From: Musa acuminata AAA Group
Lineage: Eukaryota; Streptophyta; Magnoliopsida; Zingiberales; Musaceae
DNA length: 64,000 nt
Assembly (NCBI RefSeq): GCF_036884655.1
Contig: NC_088339.1
Span: 31,023,001 to 31,087,000, forward strand
Direction of reading: 5' to 3'
Shown here: one piece after another, positions 48,971 to 62,000 of the stretch
How the letters are laid out: the number at the start of each line of letters is the position of its first letter
Numbering within the stretch: position 1 is the stretch's first letter
The notes under the pieces: model-generated
What the model saw: the letters and a program-made list of their open reading frames with translations, nothing else
Told to the model about the DNA's origin: nothing
Databases searched by the model: none
Position numbers and translations under genes: made by a program

Positions 48971-49522
48971 TCTTTCTCTTTCTTCAATGCAAGAGTTTAT
49001 TCTCTTTTCTCTTAGAAACTTGCATGCATTTTAACACTTACAATGATGGTTGTATTTCTTTTTGAGACTCATGAGTACAAAACTGGCATGCTAATTAAGG
49101 AGATGCTGTGAGCCTTCATATCCGTAATTTACCTGTTCATTCAAGATAAAGAAGGAAAACAGAGTAAAAATGCTACATATTTCTTTCTTGACTTGTACTA
49201 TTCAGATCCATTCTGCTTAATCATTTCAATACTGTTTAAATCCTAAGACAGAAACATCAAGCATAAACAGGGACTTGTAACTTCTTGGGAAAGAGTAAAC
49301 AGACAAGCAGAAGCTGATCATCCTGTAGATGTAATGCAATAGTATCAATGAACATAAAGAAATAGTTATCATACATTGTTACTTTTCCAGAGGCCAAATG
49401 GTCGATAGAGTCACCTGAAATCTTAGGCTTGCTTCGGTTACTGCACCATGCTTAATCACCTTGCTCCTCATGTGCTTCTCAGGAGAGCAGGGAGGTTCGG
49501 ACGACCGCCAGTTCGCGCGTAG
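48540..49522 (+). CDS. CLE25-like signalling peptide precursor
   Basis: A small secreted prepropeptide that releases a 12-residue CLE ligand for leucine-rich receptor kinases. Exon 1 48540-48769 and exon 2 49483-49522 join across a GT-AG intron to give 270 nt, 89 aa. The hydrophobic signal segment is LAWLLCLGLFISACVV. The CLE motif RRVPNGPDPIHN near the end differs from the peptide I recall for Arabidopsis CLE25 (RKVPNGPDPIHN) only at position 2. After splicing the tail is HNRRAGRFGRPPVRA; CLE25 also has a short basic RPP-containing tail, which supports exon 2. Without splicing the codon split at the junction reads AGG and is followed by TAA, so the protein ends HNR. A farther upstream in-frame ATG (48465) would put a basic leader before the signal peptide and is unlikely. 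Peptide identity is very secure; exon 2 is less so. Confidence 0.88.
48939..48966. repeat. (CT)n tract in CLE intron
   Basis: About fourteen CT units within the predicted intron of the CLE gene. Confidence 0.9.
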
Positions 49523-51539
49523 CGCCGCAACAACGAAGAAGAAGAATGGAAGCTTCGGCTGGGAAGATGGATTAGAGAATGTGGGTCTCGTATTGCATGT
49601 AACTATGAAATGGGCCATCTTTTAACACTCCTAAAACATTAGCCATAATATCCTTGCTTTGCCAAAGTGCTCTGCTTTGTGAACTGTTGTTGGTGGTGGT
49701 GGGGGGTGTATAAAGAAGGCAGTCCAGTCCAGTCCAGTCCAGTCTTCCCTCCCACGGCATACGCATTCAAACATTGTTGGCAAGAGATTCTGCAGTCGCT
49801 TTACTGGTCTTTTCCTTTCCTTCGATTGTGAGAGGTATAAAGAGGTGCGAGGAGAGAGAGAGAGAGATGCAGCATGTATCGGCCATCCCGGCAAATGGAT
49901 TTGCCATGGAAAGATGAGTAGGAGTAGCTGTTGTCGTGGTTGATGATGGAACAAAGACCGAGGCTGTTGTGGTTGTATTAAAACTAAGCCATCCTTGTCA
50001 TGTTTTGGTTTCTTTTCACATTGTTGCTCTGTAAGTAAAGCAATCCGACCAGCTAAAGAGACTTTAATCTCACTTCTTTTTTGCTTTACCTCCTTCCCTC
50101 TCTGTGTCTGTGTGTGTGTGGGAGAGAGAGAGGAAGAGAGAGAGAGAGAGATTGGAGTGTAGTAAGAGAAGGGTTAAGAATTCAATAATAATAAACCAAA
50201 GATGAGAAGGGAAAAGAAAAGGAAAAGAAAAGAGAGAGGATCCAAAGCGGCAAGGCGTCTTACAATACATGCTTTTTACCTTTTGGGCCTCTCTTTATTG
50301 CTTCTTTTGTTGCACCAGCTTGAAGGGACCGAGGAGCAAAGACTGGGGGAGTTCTAAAGCAGCGCGGCACTGTTCGCCGGACCAGATTTGAATCTTGTCA
50401 CTATCTCCGACCTGGATGTCCTACCACCTTCGCTTCTTTGTCAGTGCCACCAATCATTATCATTAGCTGCTGCTGCCCTCCTCCCGATCGGATCACATTG
50501 TACTGTGTTCTTCTCACATCTATTTATTTGATCATTCTTTTCTTTTAATTTAAATATCGGTATTTCGAGATTAGCTCGGTACAGTACAATATCATGTTCA
50601 TCATGGTATATCGAGTAGTACATCAGAACGTATCGAATGATTTTAAATATTTCTTCATTTTACAATAGCACTATAGCAATGCTACAGTATAACACTGTAG
50701 CACGTTCCGTTCGATAACTAGCGATCTGCGTATCAATATGTAACGTCTGTATTGGACAGTATTATTCGAAATTGCATATCATACTTAAGAGTCACTATTT
50801 ATGAACCATAAAAACTCTTAAATAATTATCAATTTTTGTGAACTTTACTATTTATCCGGAGTGCCTCTCATGATAGAGATAGAAGTTAAATTTTATAAGG
50901 TTTTGGTTCCTAGACACTTTGATTATCAAATACAATCAACTAACTTACTAACTAACCAATTAACTAACTAACTAACTATATATATATTAGAGTATATATA
51001 TATACTCCATTTTTTATAATGGAGTATTGTATTCCTAATTAGTGAAAAAAATTTCAATAGGTAAAGTGATAGATATAGTTGATTGAATATGGAATGCATT
51101 TCTTTGAACCCTGATTTTATATAAGTAAGACACACTTTGATTATGTTCGATATGAGATTAAGAGGACAAATCATTATACTAAGAAAATAATTCAGAGAAT
51201 TAATAATAAGTCATAGATCTAAAAAATAGTAAATATAAAATTTTATATGATTGGATAATTACTTTGTTCTTCATTACATAATAATGAATTACAAGGAACA
51301 ACATTCTCTCTGCTCCAATTTTTACACCATCTCAATTAAATGTGGAAGAACTTTTTTTTCGCCCTCTTTAAATCTATCAAAGGCAAACCTCATATGTACT
51401 CAAAATATCTTTTCCTATCAAAATATCGAGATATATATGGTATCAATTGAAAAATCAAATCTTTAAAATTTATGTTTATTTTATATATATATATATATAA
51501 CTCTTTTCCTACTTGTATTCTTTGCCCTCTGGTGATAGT

Positions 51540-51635
<96 letters not shown>

Positions 51636-52519
51636 CTTTTAGAAGTTTTTATGTATGTTTTTTCCATGGATATGGTTTACAATATATCTTAAAAACATAT
51701 TTTATTTGTTATGGAGCAAAAAAATATTTCTATTAGTTTTAGTATATCCAAATTATTGGTCCGATAATACTATATCGTTTTGATATCAATAATTGCTATA
51801 TAAAACAATCAAACTAGTTAACACCTTCATTTTAATTACAAAAAATTGTTACTTGTACTCTTGATTTCAAATACTTAAGGTGGATTAGTTTGAATTTGAC
51901 CAACTTCTATGAAAAATGAGGCAAGATAAGGGTATAATTTTCAAAATTCAATCAAACATTGGATCACTTATTTTATTTTTTTAATGAAAAAGAGTAAATA
52001 TTTTTACTACAAAGCTTGTCTTGTAGAAATAAACCGATTTCAATAATCCCATGTAAATATTATTTTTATTAATTTATAAATGTGAGATGCCATAAAAAAG
52101 AGTCAGCCTCTGACTTTTATACTTATTTATGAAATATATATTTGGCATACAAAACATCATATTATTTTTAAAAATAATATTTATTTATAGAAAATACTTG
52201 CTTTATTAGTAAAGACTTCATAATTTAATTTTACTTAAATCTCTAAATTTAATTAGCATTGATAACCTTTACAAACCTATCCTAATATCAATACCCTTTA
52301 TAAATTTCTTGTGGTGATTAGAATATTAGATATTCTATAATTTTAACTCAAAATTAACTAATACCAATCATGAATACAAAATAGTCAACGCTTCGATGGC
52401 TTTATGATTCGTGTCAGGGCTTGCGGGCGGCACGATCTCCGTTCGCCCCTCGCGTTCTATTTCGAAACCCCTCCTCCGCTGGGGAGGCCGGGGGGAAGGT
52501 GGGAAGGAGGAGGACATAC
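49523..52519. other. Spacer between CLE and F-box/LRR genes
   Basis: The first few hundred bases are probable CLE 3' UTR. There is a five-unit CAGTC repeat at 49720-49744. GA-rich runs lie near 49854-49867 and 50124-50152. 50550-50780 has phrases such as CAGTATAACACTGTAGCA seen in plant MITE-like repeats, but no clear ends. 50800-52380 is very AT-rich with short AT tracts. The last ~140 bases are the GC-rich leader of the F-box gene. No gene is supported. Confidence 0.5.
51539..51633. repeat. Compound (ATG)n(ATT)n microsatellite
   Basis: About 15 TGA/ATG units pass straight into about 16 ATT units. The short open frame through it encodes only poly-Met and poly-Ile and is an artefact. Confidence 0.95.
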
Positions 52520-54468
52520 ATGGCGGCGGGAGGGGATTGGGAGCGGGAGACGGTGCCACGCGTGATGGCGATCGTGAGCCCGAGACTCCCCCAGCGGGAC
52601 GTCTACTCCGTCTTGATGGTCAGCCCATGGTGTTACCGCGCTTTCCTCTCAGTCCCCACCCTTTGGGAGGTACCCCCTACAAACTATCCTCTTTGCTCTT
52701 CCGCTCTTCGTCGGCAGATCAGATTGCAGGCTCAGAATGGTTTCTATTAATTTTGACTTTCGAGGGTATTTCTTGCATCTTTCTAGGGAATTAATTTTGC
52801 ATCTTTCTAGGGTATTACGTGGAATCAGAATCGTGAGAACCTTTTGATAGTTTGATGTCACTTGAATGGTTCCTGAACGATAACAGGTGGTAGAATGCGG
52901 ATGACATCTGAGAAATGCGCCTTGTTTGAATAAAGATGTGTATAAGATGTGGATGCTTGATAAGAGTGGCGTATGTCCGGTAGATCAATCAGTAAAATAA
53001 TTGCTGTTGTAGATTAATTTGCATCTGTATGAAAGGTTACATATGTTTGCATACATATCCACATAAATACACTAGCGTCTGTGGGGGTGCTTGTGTCAGG
53101 TTCTTGAATGTTGTTGATAGATTACAGATTCTTGATAGGCTAAAATGGCTACATTTATCTCTAATCATTTCTTTCTTTTTAGGTTCTTGATCTACATGAG
53201 ATGAGCAAAGCAGGAGAGCGACTAATATCTGCACTCTCACTGGTCAGGTTCCTCCTTTTATGTGAAATGAATTGATATACTTTATATAGTGATCTTGGGT
53301 CTTAATCCCGTTGCTTATATATTTATTCATTTATGGCATTAAGATAATTTTGTGTTGTTATTGAGCTTCATGCATATGTTATTTTCCAGAGAGTTCAAAT
53401 TTGCAGGAGCCAGATTACTGATTTTTTTCATATGCAGGTCAGATATGAGCATATTAAAAAGATTACCCTTGAATTTGCACAGGAAGTTGAAGATGAACAT
53501 CTTATTCTACTTAAAAGCCAGGTAGTCGTTCTAACAATTAATTTCTCAGTAGATATGCAGTTGAATTTAATAATGTGGTATATCCTTCATTTGATGTGAG
53601 ATAATTATTTATTTTTAGGTCACTTTGGTGTCAATCTTATTATTCCAATCCAGCTTTCTTCATAATCTTATGATTCCAATCCAGCTTGCCTCTTATGAAT
53701 CTATGCTGTACTAATATTAATTAATCGAGGACTCAAACAATTAAATAATACTAATTTTTTTCTTCTTTTCCTACTAGGTAATCCACTTTTTAGGTCATTC
53801 TGAGTAAGGAACTTTAGTTTATGATGTAGGAACTATTGAATACTTCTATTGGTCCAATTTCTTGACGGAAACTCCTTAGCAGAAGAGAACAATTTTTTTT
53901 CTCAACTGATTACCACTTTGGTATATATGTAAACCAGAACTGCAAATTCATCTAGTCTGATGTGGATCAGAAACCTGTTCATATCTTGATGCAGAAACCA
54001 TCTCTTGCATTTGGTTGAGTAACTCTTCAACCAAATATTTTCCACTGCATTGTATTAAGCTGGGTGATATTTATTGTGAATTACATAGGAAAGATTTAAT
54101 AATATTATTAAGTCAGTAAACGTGAAGCAATTAGATTGACCCATGTGACATTTCATCGTTATAGGAAGAAATCGATTCCCGACATAGGTTGAGTTGGTTG
54201 AGTCCCTTGAGGCTCACATATATTGCGATTTGAGATCTTCCCTATGACATAGAAATGTCACCAGTGACCTGAGGATATGGTATGCTTGGTCGAGTCACTC
54301 GAGGGCATATCATCGAATCATAATCATCTTGTAATGATGGTGATGACTTAATCTTGATTGATAGTCTATTCATCACATTGTTAACAGATTCATAGTCTAT
54401 TCCGTTATGATATTTCTCTAGCACTCTTCCACCAAAAGAAAGGATAATAACATGTTCTAACACATCAA

Positions 54469-54513
<45 letters not shown>

Positions 54514-57500
54514 TCTCACCTAATAATATAAAGAATATTGTATCGATAATCCTGTCAAAACTTGAAACAATGAGATTGCTTACATCTTAATATCCCAAAA
54601 TAGTTAACCCAAACAAACTTTGCCAATGTTTTAACAAACTGGAAATGCATGCATGCAATTTACTGTTAATTCTTTTGTTATCATTATTCTAACGAGTGTC
54701 TGGTTGAAAGAAACTAACTAAAGCCTAAAGTTGTTCATGATTTCTACTCCATTTTGTTGTGTTTGTCCATAGAAGTTAGTATCCAAATTTAATGGTCTTT
54801 TTCTTACAGGACTTGTATGTGTCTTTAAGAGCCTGAGATGTTCTTTCAATAGAATTTCAGAAAAAAAGGGAGTAATTGTATAAACAAATTATCAAACTAT
54901 CTTGTTTTTGACAGATTTTATTAGTTACAAGTCATTTTTGTTCGTTCTAGCTCCTTAAAGATCTTGTAAGTTTGTGTGTTGTTGTATAAGTTCATGTATT
55001 GCAACTTATGTTTATAAACTCAAGCTTATTGGTTTAACTTTTCAGAGGCCTGTCATCATAAATGCCGGATTAGAGGGAAAAAATATAATGAAATAAACAC
55101 TTGAATTGTCTAGGAAGTAGCAGAATGTCCCAAAAGGAGTTCATCCTATCCAAAATAATGTTTTAAAAATATTTAGCTTTATTCATATGTTATGTATTGT
55201 TTACTGATTACTTCGGCATACAGAATGGCTTGATATATTATAGTTTTAATATGTCACTGTCTTTAAATGTACAGAGAACAGAGACAACACTTCGAGACTT
55301 ACAGCATCTCAATTTGAATGGCTGTCAGAAGATCTCTGACAAAGGTATTGAAGCCATAACTGCTTGTTGCCCAAAACTTAGATCTCTCTCTGTCTATTGG
55401 AATGTCAGGTAAATATATGCTTAACAGTAATTTCCCTTAATCATATGGAACATATGATTTGTTTTTATACTAATGGTACAGAAAATTGTTTTCCAGGCTG
55501 ACTGATCTGGGCATAAAGCACCTTGTGAAGAACAGTAGAGAAGTAGTTAGTTTGAACTTGAGTGGTTGCAAGGTAATTTTACTTGACTGGCTGCATGCAA
55601 TCTTATTTTTTTCTGCTATCTTTGTCAATTTTAAGGGATGATCTTAGATTTTATATCCTGTCTATATTTTGTGTTGTATGTATGTGTAGTTATTTTTCCT
55701 TTTATTTAATCATGTATGTACATTCTTTCTCCTTTCCACGTATTTATTCTCCTTATCGGAATGCTTGATAAATTCTTGGAGAAAATATCATCAGCTATAG
55801 GGTTTGTTGATGACTTGAGTATCTGAAGTAGAGAACCTTTTTCACATGTATACTTCTCCTGGTCTAAGAATGGGATTTGATATAGTTATGATTAATGGTG
55901 CATGAGTTTCTAAGAGAATGTGTTACCTCATCTGTGCTATTGGATGCCTATCTAGATTACCTTGGTCTGTGGTAGTCATTTCTAAATTTTCTTGGTCTAT
56001 GGTAGTCATTCTTCAGATGTTTCTATGACTTGATCTCTACAAAATAACAAAATAGTGCTATTTCCATCGGCAAATTGCAGAACATCACAGATCACAGCTT
56101 GTATCTCATTGCTGATAGTTACCATGGGTTGGAAGAATTGGATATTACTAGGTATGTTAACGCTTTCTGTGTATTTATTTGTTGGTCGTTAGTTGCTTAT
56201 TAATCTGTTTCTGTTCATTGATGGTTCACTTCATTGTTATCTGAGATTTTCATCCAATTTGACCAGTGAAATTATGTACTTCTGAAGTGATCCCATGACA
56301 CCCAAAGAAGGAAAGTGAAACCATAGATGTTTAGATAACTCTTCTTGCAAAGTAATAATGCATTCAAATTGTGGTATGTTTTTTGGGATTCATAGCTTCA
56401 GTAAAGGAAGCACACTCGTCGAGGCATGCCCTCGTGCTGCTGGAAATTGGCACATTATATGCCTGTAGCATGCTTTATCCATCCCCAAGCCATATAGACA
56501 TTGTAGTGGCATACAAACGATGGGAGAAGGAGGGAAATAGAGGAAGAGGCAAGGGAGATAATGACGAGGCAGCTATGCACAACTTAGGAGAGGATGTGAA
56601 ACATAAAACCAAAACCCCAAAATCAAAGCAAGGTAACCTTCTCAGTGCATATCATCACAGAAATCTTGATAACTCCAGTAGGCATGAATCCATAGGGTTT
56701 TCATGGGAATCATTGATTTCTTTGATGTGTCTATCTCACTTCATTGGTCTTAGACTCATGTATGGGTCTAAGCACTTGCGTATTAAGCGCATATTGGAAG
56801 GAAACTGTTGTTCTTGTTTGAAATTAAAACAAGCAATCTGAATTTTTTATGATTTCCATTTATAAACCTGTAAACTCATTCCTCATAGAATAATGATCTT
56901 TTAGTGCTTTTCTGAGTATTCCTTCATTCTAAAATGGGTTTTCCGTTTGACAATTTGACAAAGACCTTGTTTAATTTGTGTTCTATACTTCTAAGCATGA
57001 GGACTTCAGGACTAAGGTTCACAACTTTTTCATTAATTCTAAGTAGGATTGCTAGTTCTTTATGTTCTTCCTTGAGATGAGCAATGCTAAAAAAGGGTTC
57101 TACTGGCTGTCTTATAATCTAAACTTCATAAAATCTTCTTCACATTTTTAAATATTAATTGCCTTATAATATCTGTTTGCCATCTGTCTTATGTAAATTA
57201 TACTCGTCTGTTTCTCAGCCCAAAGTTGTGCATACACTATGCTGTTGAGGACTCAGATTTATCTTTTTTCATGCCTAAATATTTTTACCGATTACTTTAG
57301 TGTCCTTTAGCAGCATCTTGAAATTATGCTTTCCAGGTGTACCAAGTTAACTGACAGTGGTTTACAACAGATACTTCTTAAATGTTTCTCTCTTCGGAGT
57401 TTGAACCTATATGCTCTTTCAAGGCAAGCACTAAAAATCACTATGTTTTTTTATTAAAATAGTGAACTTGTTGGAGTTTTTAAGGGATCAAATAAAGTGT

Positions 57501-58234
57501 CTAATAAAGAATTTGATTTTTCTTGCAGTTTAACTGATGCAGCATATGAAAAAATAGGATGTCTGGCTCATCTTACATTCTTAGATCTCTGTGGTGCCCA
57601 GGTAGGTATCTTATTTAATTTTCATTCAGATTATTAGACTGCCACCTTCACTGACCCCAATAAACTGGTTGTCAGAATCTATCTGATCAAGGTCTTTCCT
57701 GTATAGCAAGATGCAAGCATCTGGTTTCATTAAACTTGACATGGTAAATGTCAATGAATATTATCATTTTAATTCCTTATGAAGCATAGCTTACAAGATC
57801 TATTTATGTGCTATGTAACAGGTGTGTACGTGTCACCGATGTGGGAGTGGCTGCCATTGCTGAAGGTTGCAGATCGCTTGAGCTTCTGAGGTAAGTAGTA
57901 GGTAATTTGTTTGTATCATAATTATCATTCTTCTTGCCCCGTAGGATAACTGCATGGATTGTCATGCAGCTTGTATGGGATCGTTGGTGTTACTGATAAA
58001 TGCCTAGAGGCTTTATCGAACTTCTGCTCAAATACTCTGACGACCCTTGATGTGAATGGATGTGTCGGCATCAAGGTTAAGATAAACCTACTGCTTTTTA
58101 AAGTATTAGTATATTGTTATTATTGGATTTAAACACTAAAACATATTTTCTTATATGTAATTGTCTAGAAAAGAAGCCGCGATGACTTGCTAAAGCAATT
58201 CCCACTGTTGAGATGCTTCAAAGTGCATAGCTAG
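52520..58234 (+). CDS. F-box/LRR protein (At3g58530-like)
   Basis: Predicted substrate adaptor of an SCF ubiquitin ligase, 347 aa. Twelve exons: 52520-52669, 53183-53242, 53438-53521, 55275-55408, 55497-55572, 56081-56151, 57337-57423, 57529-57601, 57676-57743, 57822-57890, 57970-58075 and 58169-58234, total 1044 nt in frame. An F-box-like segment at residues 10-50 (TVPRVMAIVSPRLPQRDVYS...LWE) precedes about nine cysteine-containing LRRs, e.g. LQHLNLNGCQKISDKGIEAI, VVSLNLSGCKNITDHS and LVSLNLTWCVRVTDVGVAAI, and the family ending LLRCFKVHS. Exons largely match single repeats. Intron 7 (57424-57528) uses a GC donor. The exon 2/3 junction is ambiguous because GTCAG occurs at both ends of the intron; both choices give the same protein. 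Intron 3 (1.75 kb) has an AT microsatellite, and intron 6 has an unexplained open frame (56371-56841). The substrate is unknown. Confidence 0.94.
54471..54509. repeat. (AT)n microsatellite in F-box gene intron 3
   Basis: About 19 AT units inside the 1.75-kb third intron. Confidence 0.95.
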
Positions 58235-59063
58235 CTTTGGGCTGCTTGTTGGCGCCTATTATCTGGTTTTACCGAAGGCAAGTATACTTGAGAGAGCAGA
58301 AGACAATTGTTATTAGTGTATCTCTTGTATCTTTGTTAATGTTCTTTTTTAAGAAACAATTACAAATATATCACTAGGGTTATGTGGATCCTCTCATGCC
58401 ATTTAGCTTTGTTGGGAGGAAGCATAGGTGATGTGGTGACAATTAGAAGATATGGTAATTGATTGCATCCACCCTTTTAACTTCCTGAGGTTGTAGCAGG
58501 GTGTTATTGATTTGATTTAATAGAGAACTAAAAGAATGTGCTACTAAATTGGTCCATGTGATAATTTGCTTTTCTGATATCTGCCCATGGCATCAACAAA
58601 ATCTCACAGGGGCAACAGCACATTGGTTTTGGTGGTGTGAGAATTCACCGACTTTAAATGATCATGTTGGAAATGAGTAAACTGAGGTCATAGCAGCATT
58701 TGGTTCCAAACTAAAGGATCGGAGAAGCAATTATGAGCTAATTTTCAATTCGAAATTTATGGCAACAGGAGATGTTTCTTCAACAGCTTTGGGCTTTGAA
58801 AGTGTGATCGGGCAAATGATCCATTAAGAGAAGTTTCTGAAGCAATTCTAATTCTTATGCACGTCAAAATTCTGGTTCTAAGTCAGCTTTTTGCGTGCAA
58901 CAAAATTGTCGGCATACCATCAGAAACCATACGAAGAATGGAAAAACTAAACACCTGAGGTATGAGCAATTGGACTCTACATGTCAGATGATGGGTGCGG
59001 GATACACCCTGCCCTCATCTTCTTTGCAAAGAAAATAAAAGACGATTTACAACAAATGTACGT
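58235..59063. other. Spacer between convergent F-box and GH17 genes
   Basis: An 830-base convergent spacer that should contain both 3' UTRs. No open frame of note and no recognisable repeat. Confidence 0.5.
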
Positions 59064-62000
59064 TTAAATATCAAATAGATAGCACAATACAATTTGAAGT
59101 ATGAGAGCAAGGCAGAGGAGTTGAAGTTTTTGAGCGACGCCATAAGAGATGGAAGGGCCAAAAGCTGAGCTGGAATCGGTGCTGTTGCTCGGTCCTGAGC
59201 TGCAGTTTTAACCAAAATTCAAAACCGTTAGTGAAACAAGAAGAGAATGCAAGAACTTGGTGCTTAAGCTAGCTAATACAGTCACTCACCTTCCAGCAAA
59301 GATGCATGATCCATGGCCTACAAGTGCACCCATAAGGAAAAAGAAACGCCAGATTAGAATTCATAGCAAAGATGATGTGCATTCAAAACTAAGCTGAAGC
59401 GCAAGAACATTTAGAATATATCTCATTTCCAGTAATAATCTCACGCAACAACCGTTTGCCAAAATATGAACCCATGAAAAAAATAGACTAGACTTCTATC
59501 TAAAAACAAACACAACACAGTAATATCCTAAAGGGGTTCATTAATTATGAACCGTAACACAACATGTTCAATGAACAAGCTTTTGTTATCTGAAAAATGG
59601 ATGTCAACTATCAGATTCCCAGAACCAAACTGTTTGTCTAATTACCTCCAACATGTTTTTGGTTGATAAAACTTTTTGGTTGATATTTCCATGTTTGTTG
59701 AGGGGAGGAAGTCACAGAACCCCGTTGTCACTTATAAATTTATAGATACGTTGTTAAGAAATTTAGGTATAAAAAACTTTGAGCTGATTTCAGTTTGATG
59801 TGCATTTGACAGCTTATATGGCTCGTTATGTTTATATCAGTCAGGCTTAAATTGAGCTAGCAGGTCAGAAACATAAGATACTTATTCAAGAGAAAAAAAG
59901 ATTTGCAAATGAAAATTATATGGAACTGCCAACAAGATGCTTGACCTTCATATTCAGGTTAGTACTATGAAGTTTGAACTTCCTGTTTCATGAAGTTACA
60001 AAATATGACAGTGTAAAATTATTTCAAATGATATATATATATATATATATGCTACTAGAGTATACAGTCTTGAATGGTAACATTAGTATTCACTACTTCA
60101 AAATGATTCAGTGCAAATTTAGTGTCTATTTTATATGTCAATAACTTTGCAGATAGATCTTGCATTGCATATCCAGGAAAAGAAACACAATATTAAACAA
60201 ATAATCATGTTATAATGACCCAGATTTTTGGTTATTTGACTCATGAAAAAGCAAAAAACCAGCCAACAGATTCCACTATAATTGAAGGGGAAAAGAAGGA
60301 AACTAGTAATCAGAGGATTTACTATTACCAGTATTTTTCTAAGATGTCAAGTTAAATCTGAATAAAACAAAAATGTTGTTGCTAAATATGTTAATTTAAT
60401 TTCTCATAAGTATGATATCATGTTTAGTAAATTAAACAAAAGTAATTCAAAGGACAAGAAACAGCCATGCATGTTGCTGCTATAAGGACCAACCCATCCT
60501 AACATTTTGCTGGGAAATTGTAATTAAAATTTCGGGTAATTGATACCAAAAGAACCGAATTGGAAGATCAGGAACAAGCAACCACAATTTTGTTCACGGA
60601 CACTTCATACCTGAACCAACCAAAGGGAACATGCATGTCAACCAATTGTATAAAGGTAGTCGCAGAGGCATCAGAGAAGAAGCTGGCAATGATATAGGAT
60701 GAGAGAAACATCATGATGAGTACCAATTTTTGCATGATCAGTACTGTAGGTTTGCAGTCAGCAGGGTGGTTAGTTATTGGCTAGTAGAGTTGAAGAGAGG
60801 CTACCAAAACTAAAATGGCTGGAGATACAGGCAGCAAAGGAAGGATGTATTGTGCAAGCGCCACAGTAGTAAAGGATGGACATGAAATAAAGGTGACGAT
60901 AGTGTCGTAGTAACCTAATCAGTGCTGCATTAGTATCAAAAAAAGTATCTGAATGAAACAAAGGCATTTACTAACTGGTGAGAATTGTTTTGGCTTATTT
61001 AGTTGCTATGACTCTTACTAAAAGGAATATCTTAACAAATATCCACGTCATAAGAAAGACATAAAAGCCCATAAGCAGTTATATCCATGTAGATTGCTTC
61101 ATCAAGAAGCAAAATATTTGGTGAAGTTCAAGAGGTTACACGTGAAGTTCAAAGAAGCTTACTAGGATTTGTAGAGCTGATCATGGCTGTGTTACCAAAA
61201 CTGCACGTTCCACCACTTGCCTTCATTCGGTGGTAGTAATCATTGTACGCATAAGATGCAAGGGCAACTAGATTGCTCGCATCATAGCACGGCTCTCCTG
61301 GCAGGATAGCAGTGCAATTTGCCTCACCAGGTCCACAAGCCCAATCTAAGCCCTTCTTCAGGGCATTGGAGTCTGCACTGGGATTTGCCACACAAAATAC
61401 CCCAACCAAACCTGTTGGGTCTGGTTTAGACACAGCTTGATTTCCAAAACTCAAAGAATATACAGCAGTCTCATTTGAAAAAAATATCCCCCAGTTTTTC
61501 TCCGAAACAGGTCCAGGTCGGAGATCCTCATTGAACAATTCATAGATATATGTGCTAACTGCTGTGGTTGGTTGACTTGGAGTACCAGAATTATTTAGCA
61601 CACGATGGACAAGATTGCTGTTGTAGATCAATGCATTGTCGACGGTAGCATCCGACTCATTTGCCCCACCTTGTGATGGCCATCCAGATGCTGTCACAAT
61701 TACAGGGATACCAGTAAAATTGAGTGACTGCATCGAGTAATAAGCAGCATCAACCATCGCATCAAACATATTGGTGTAGTAGAAATTTGTGTTGGGATCC
61801 ACAATCTGATTGTTTGGATTTAAGGGCTGGAAAAGAGCATACTCCAGTGGGTATATTCCTTGTCCTTTAATGTAACCATAGTATGGCTGTGCATTTACCA
61901 TTAAAGGAGATCCTGTGTTCTTTAAAAATTGGAGGTACTGAGACATCACAGAGTTCCATGATGAGTTGAAGGTGGCAGTAGATGGGGGAAAAGATTTTGG

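Noticed and set aside
51539..51736. Open frame beginning with a poly-Met, poly-Ile run
   Set aside because: It is generated by the ATG/ATT microsatellite.
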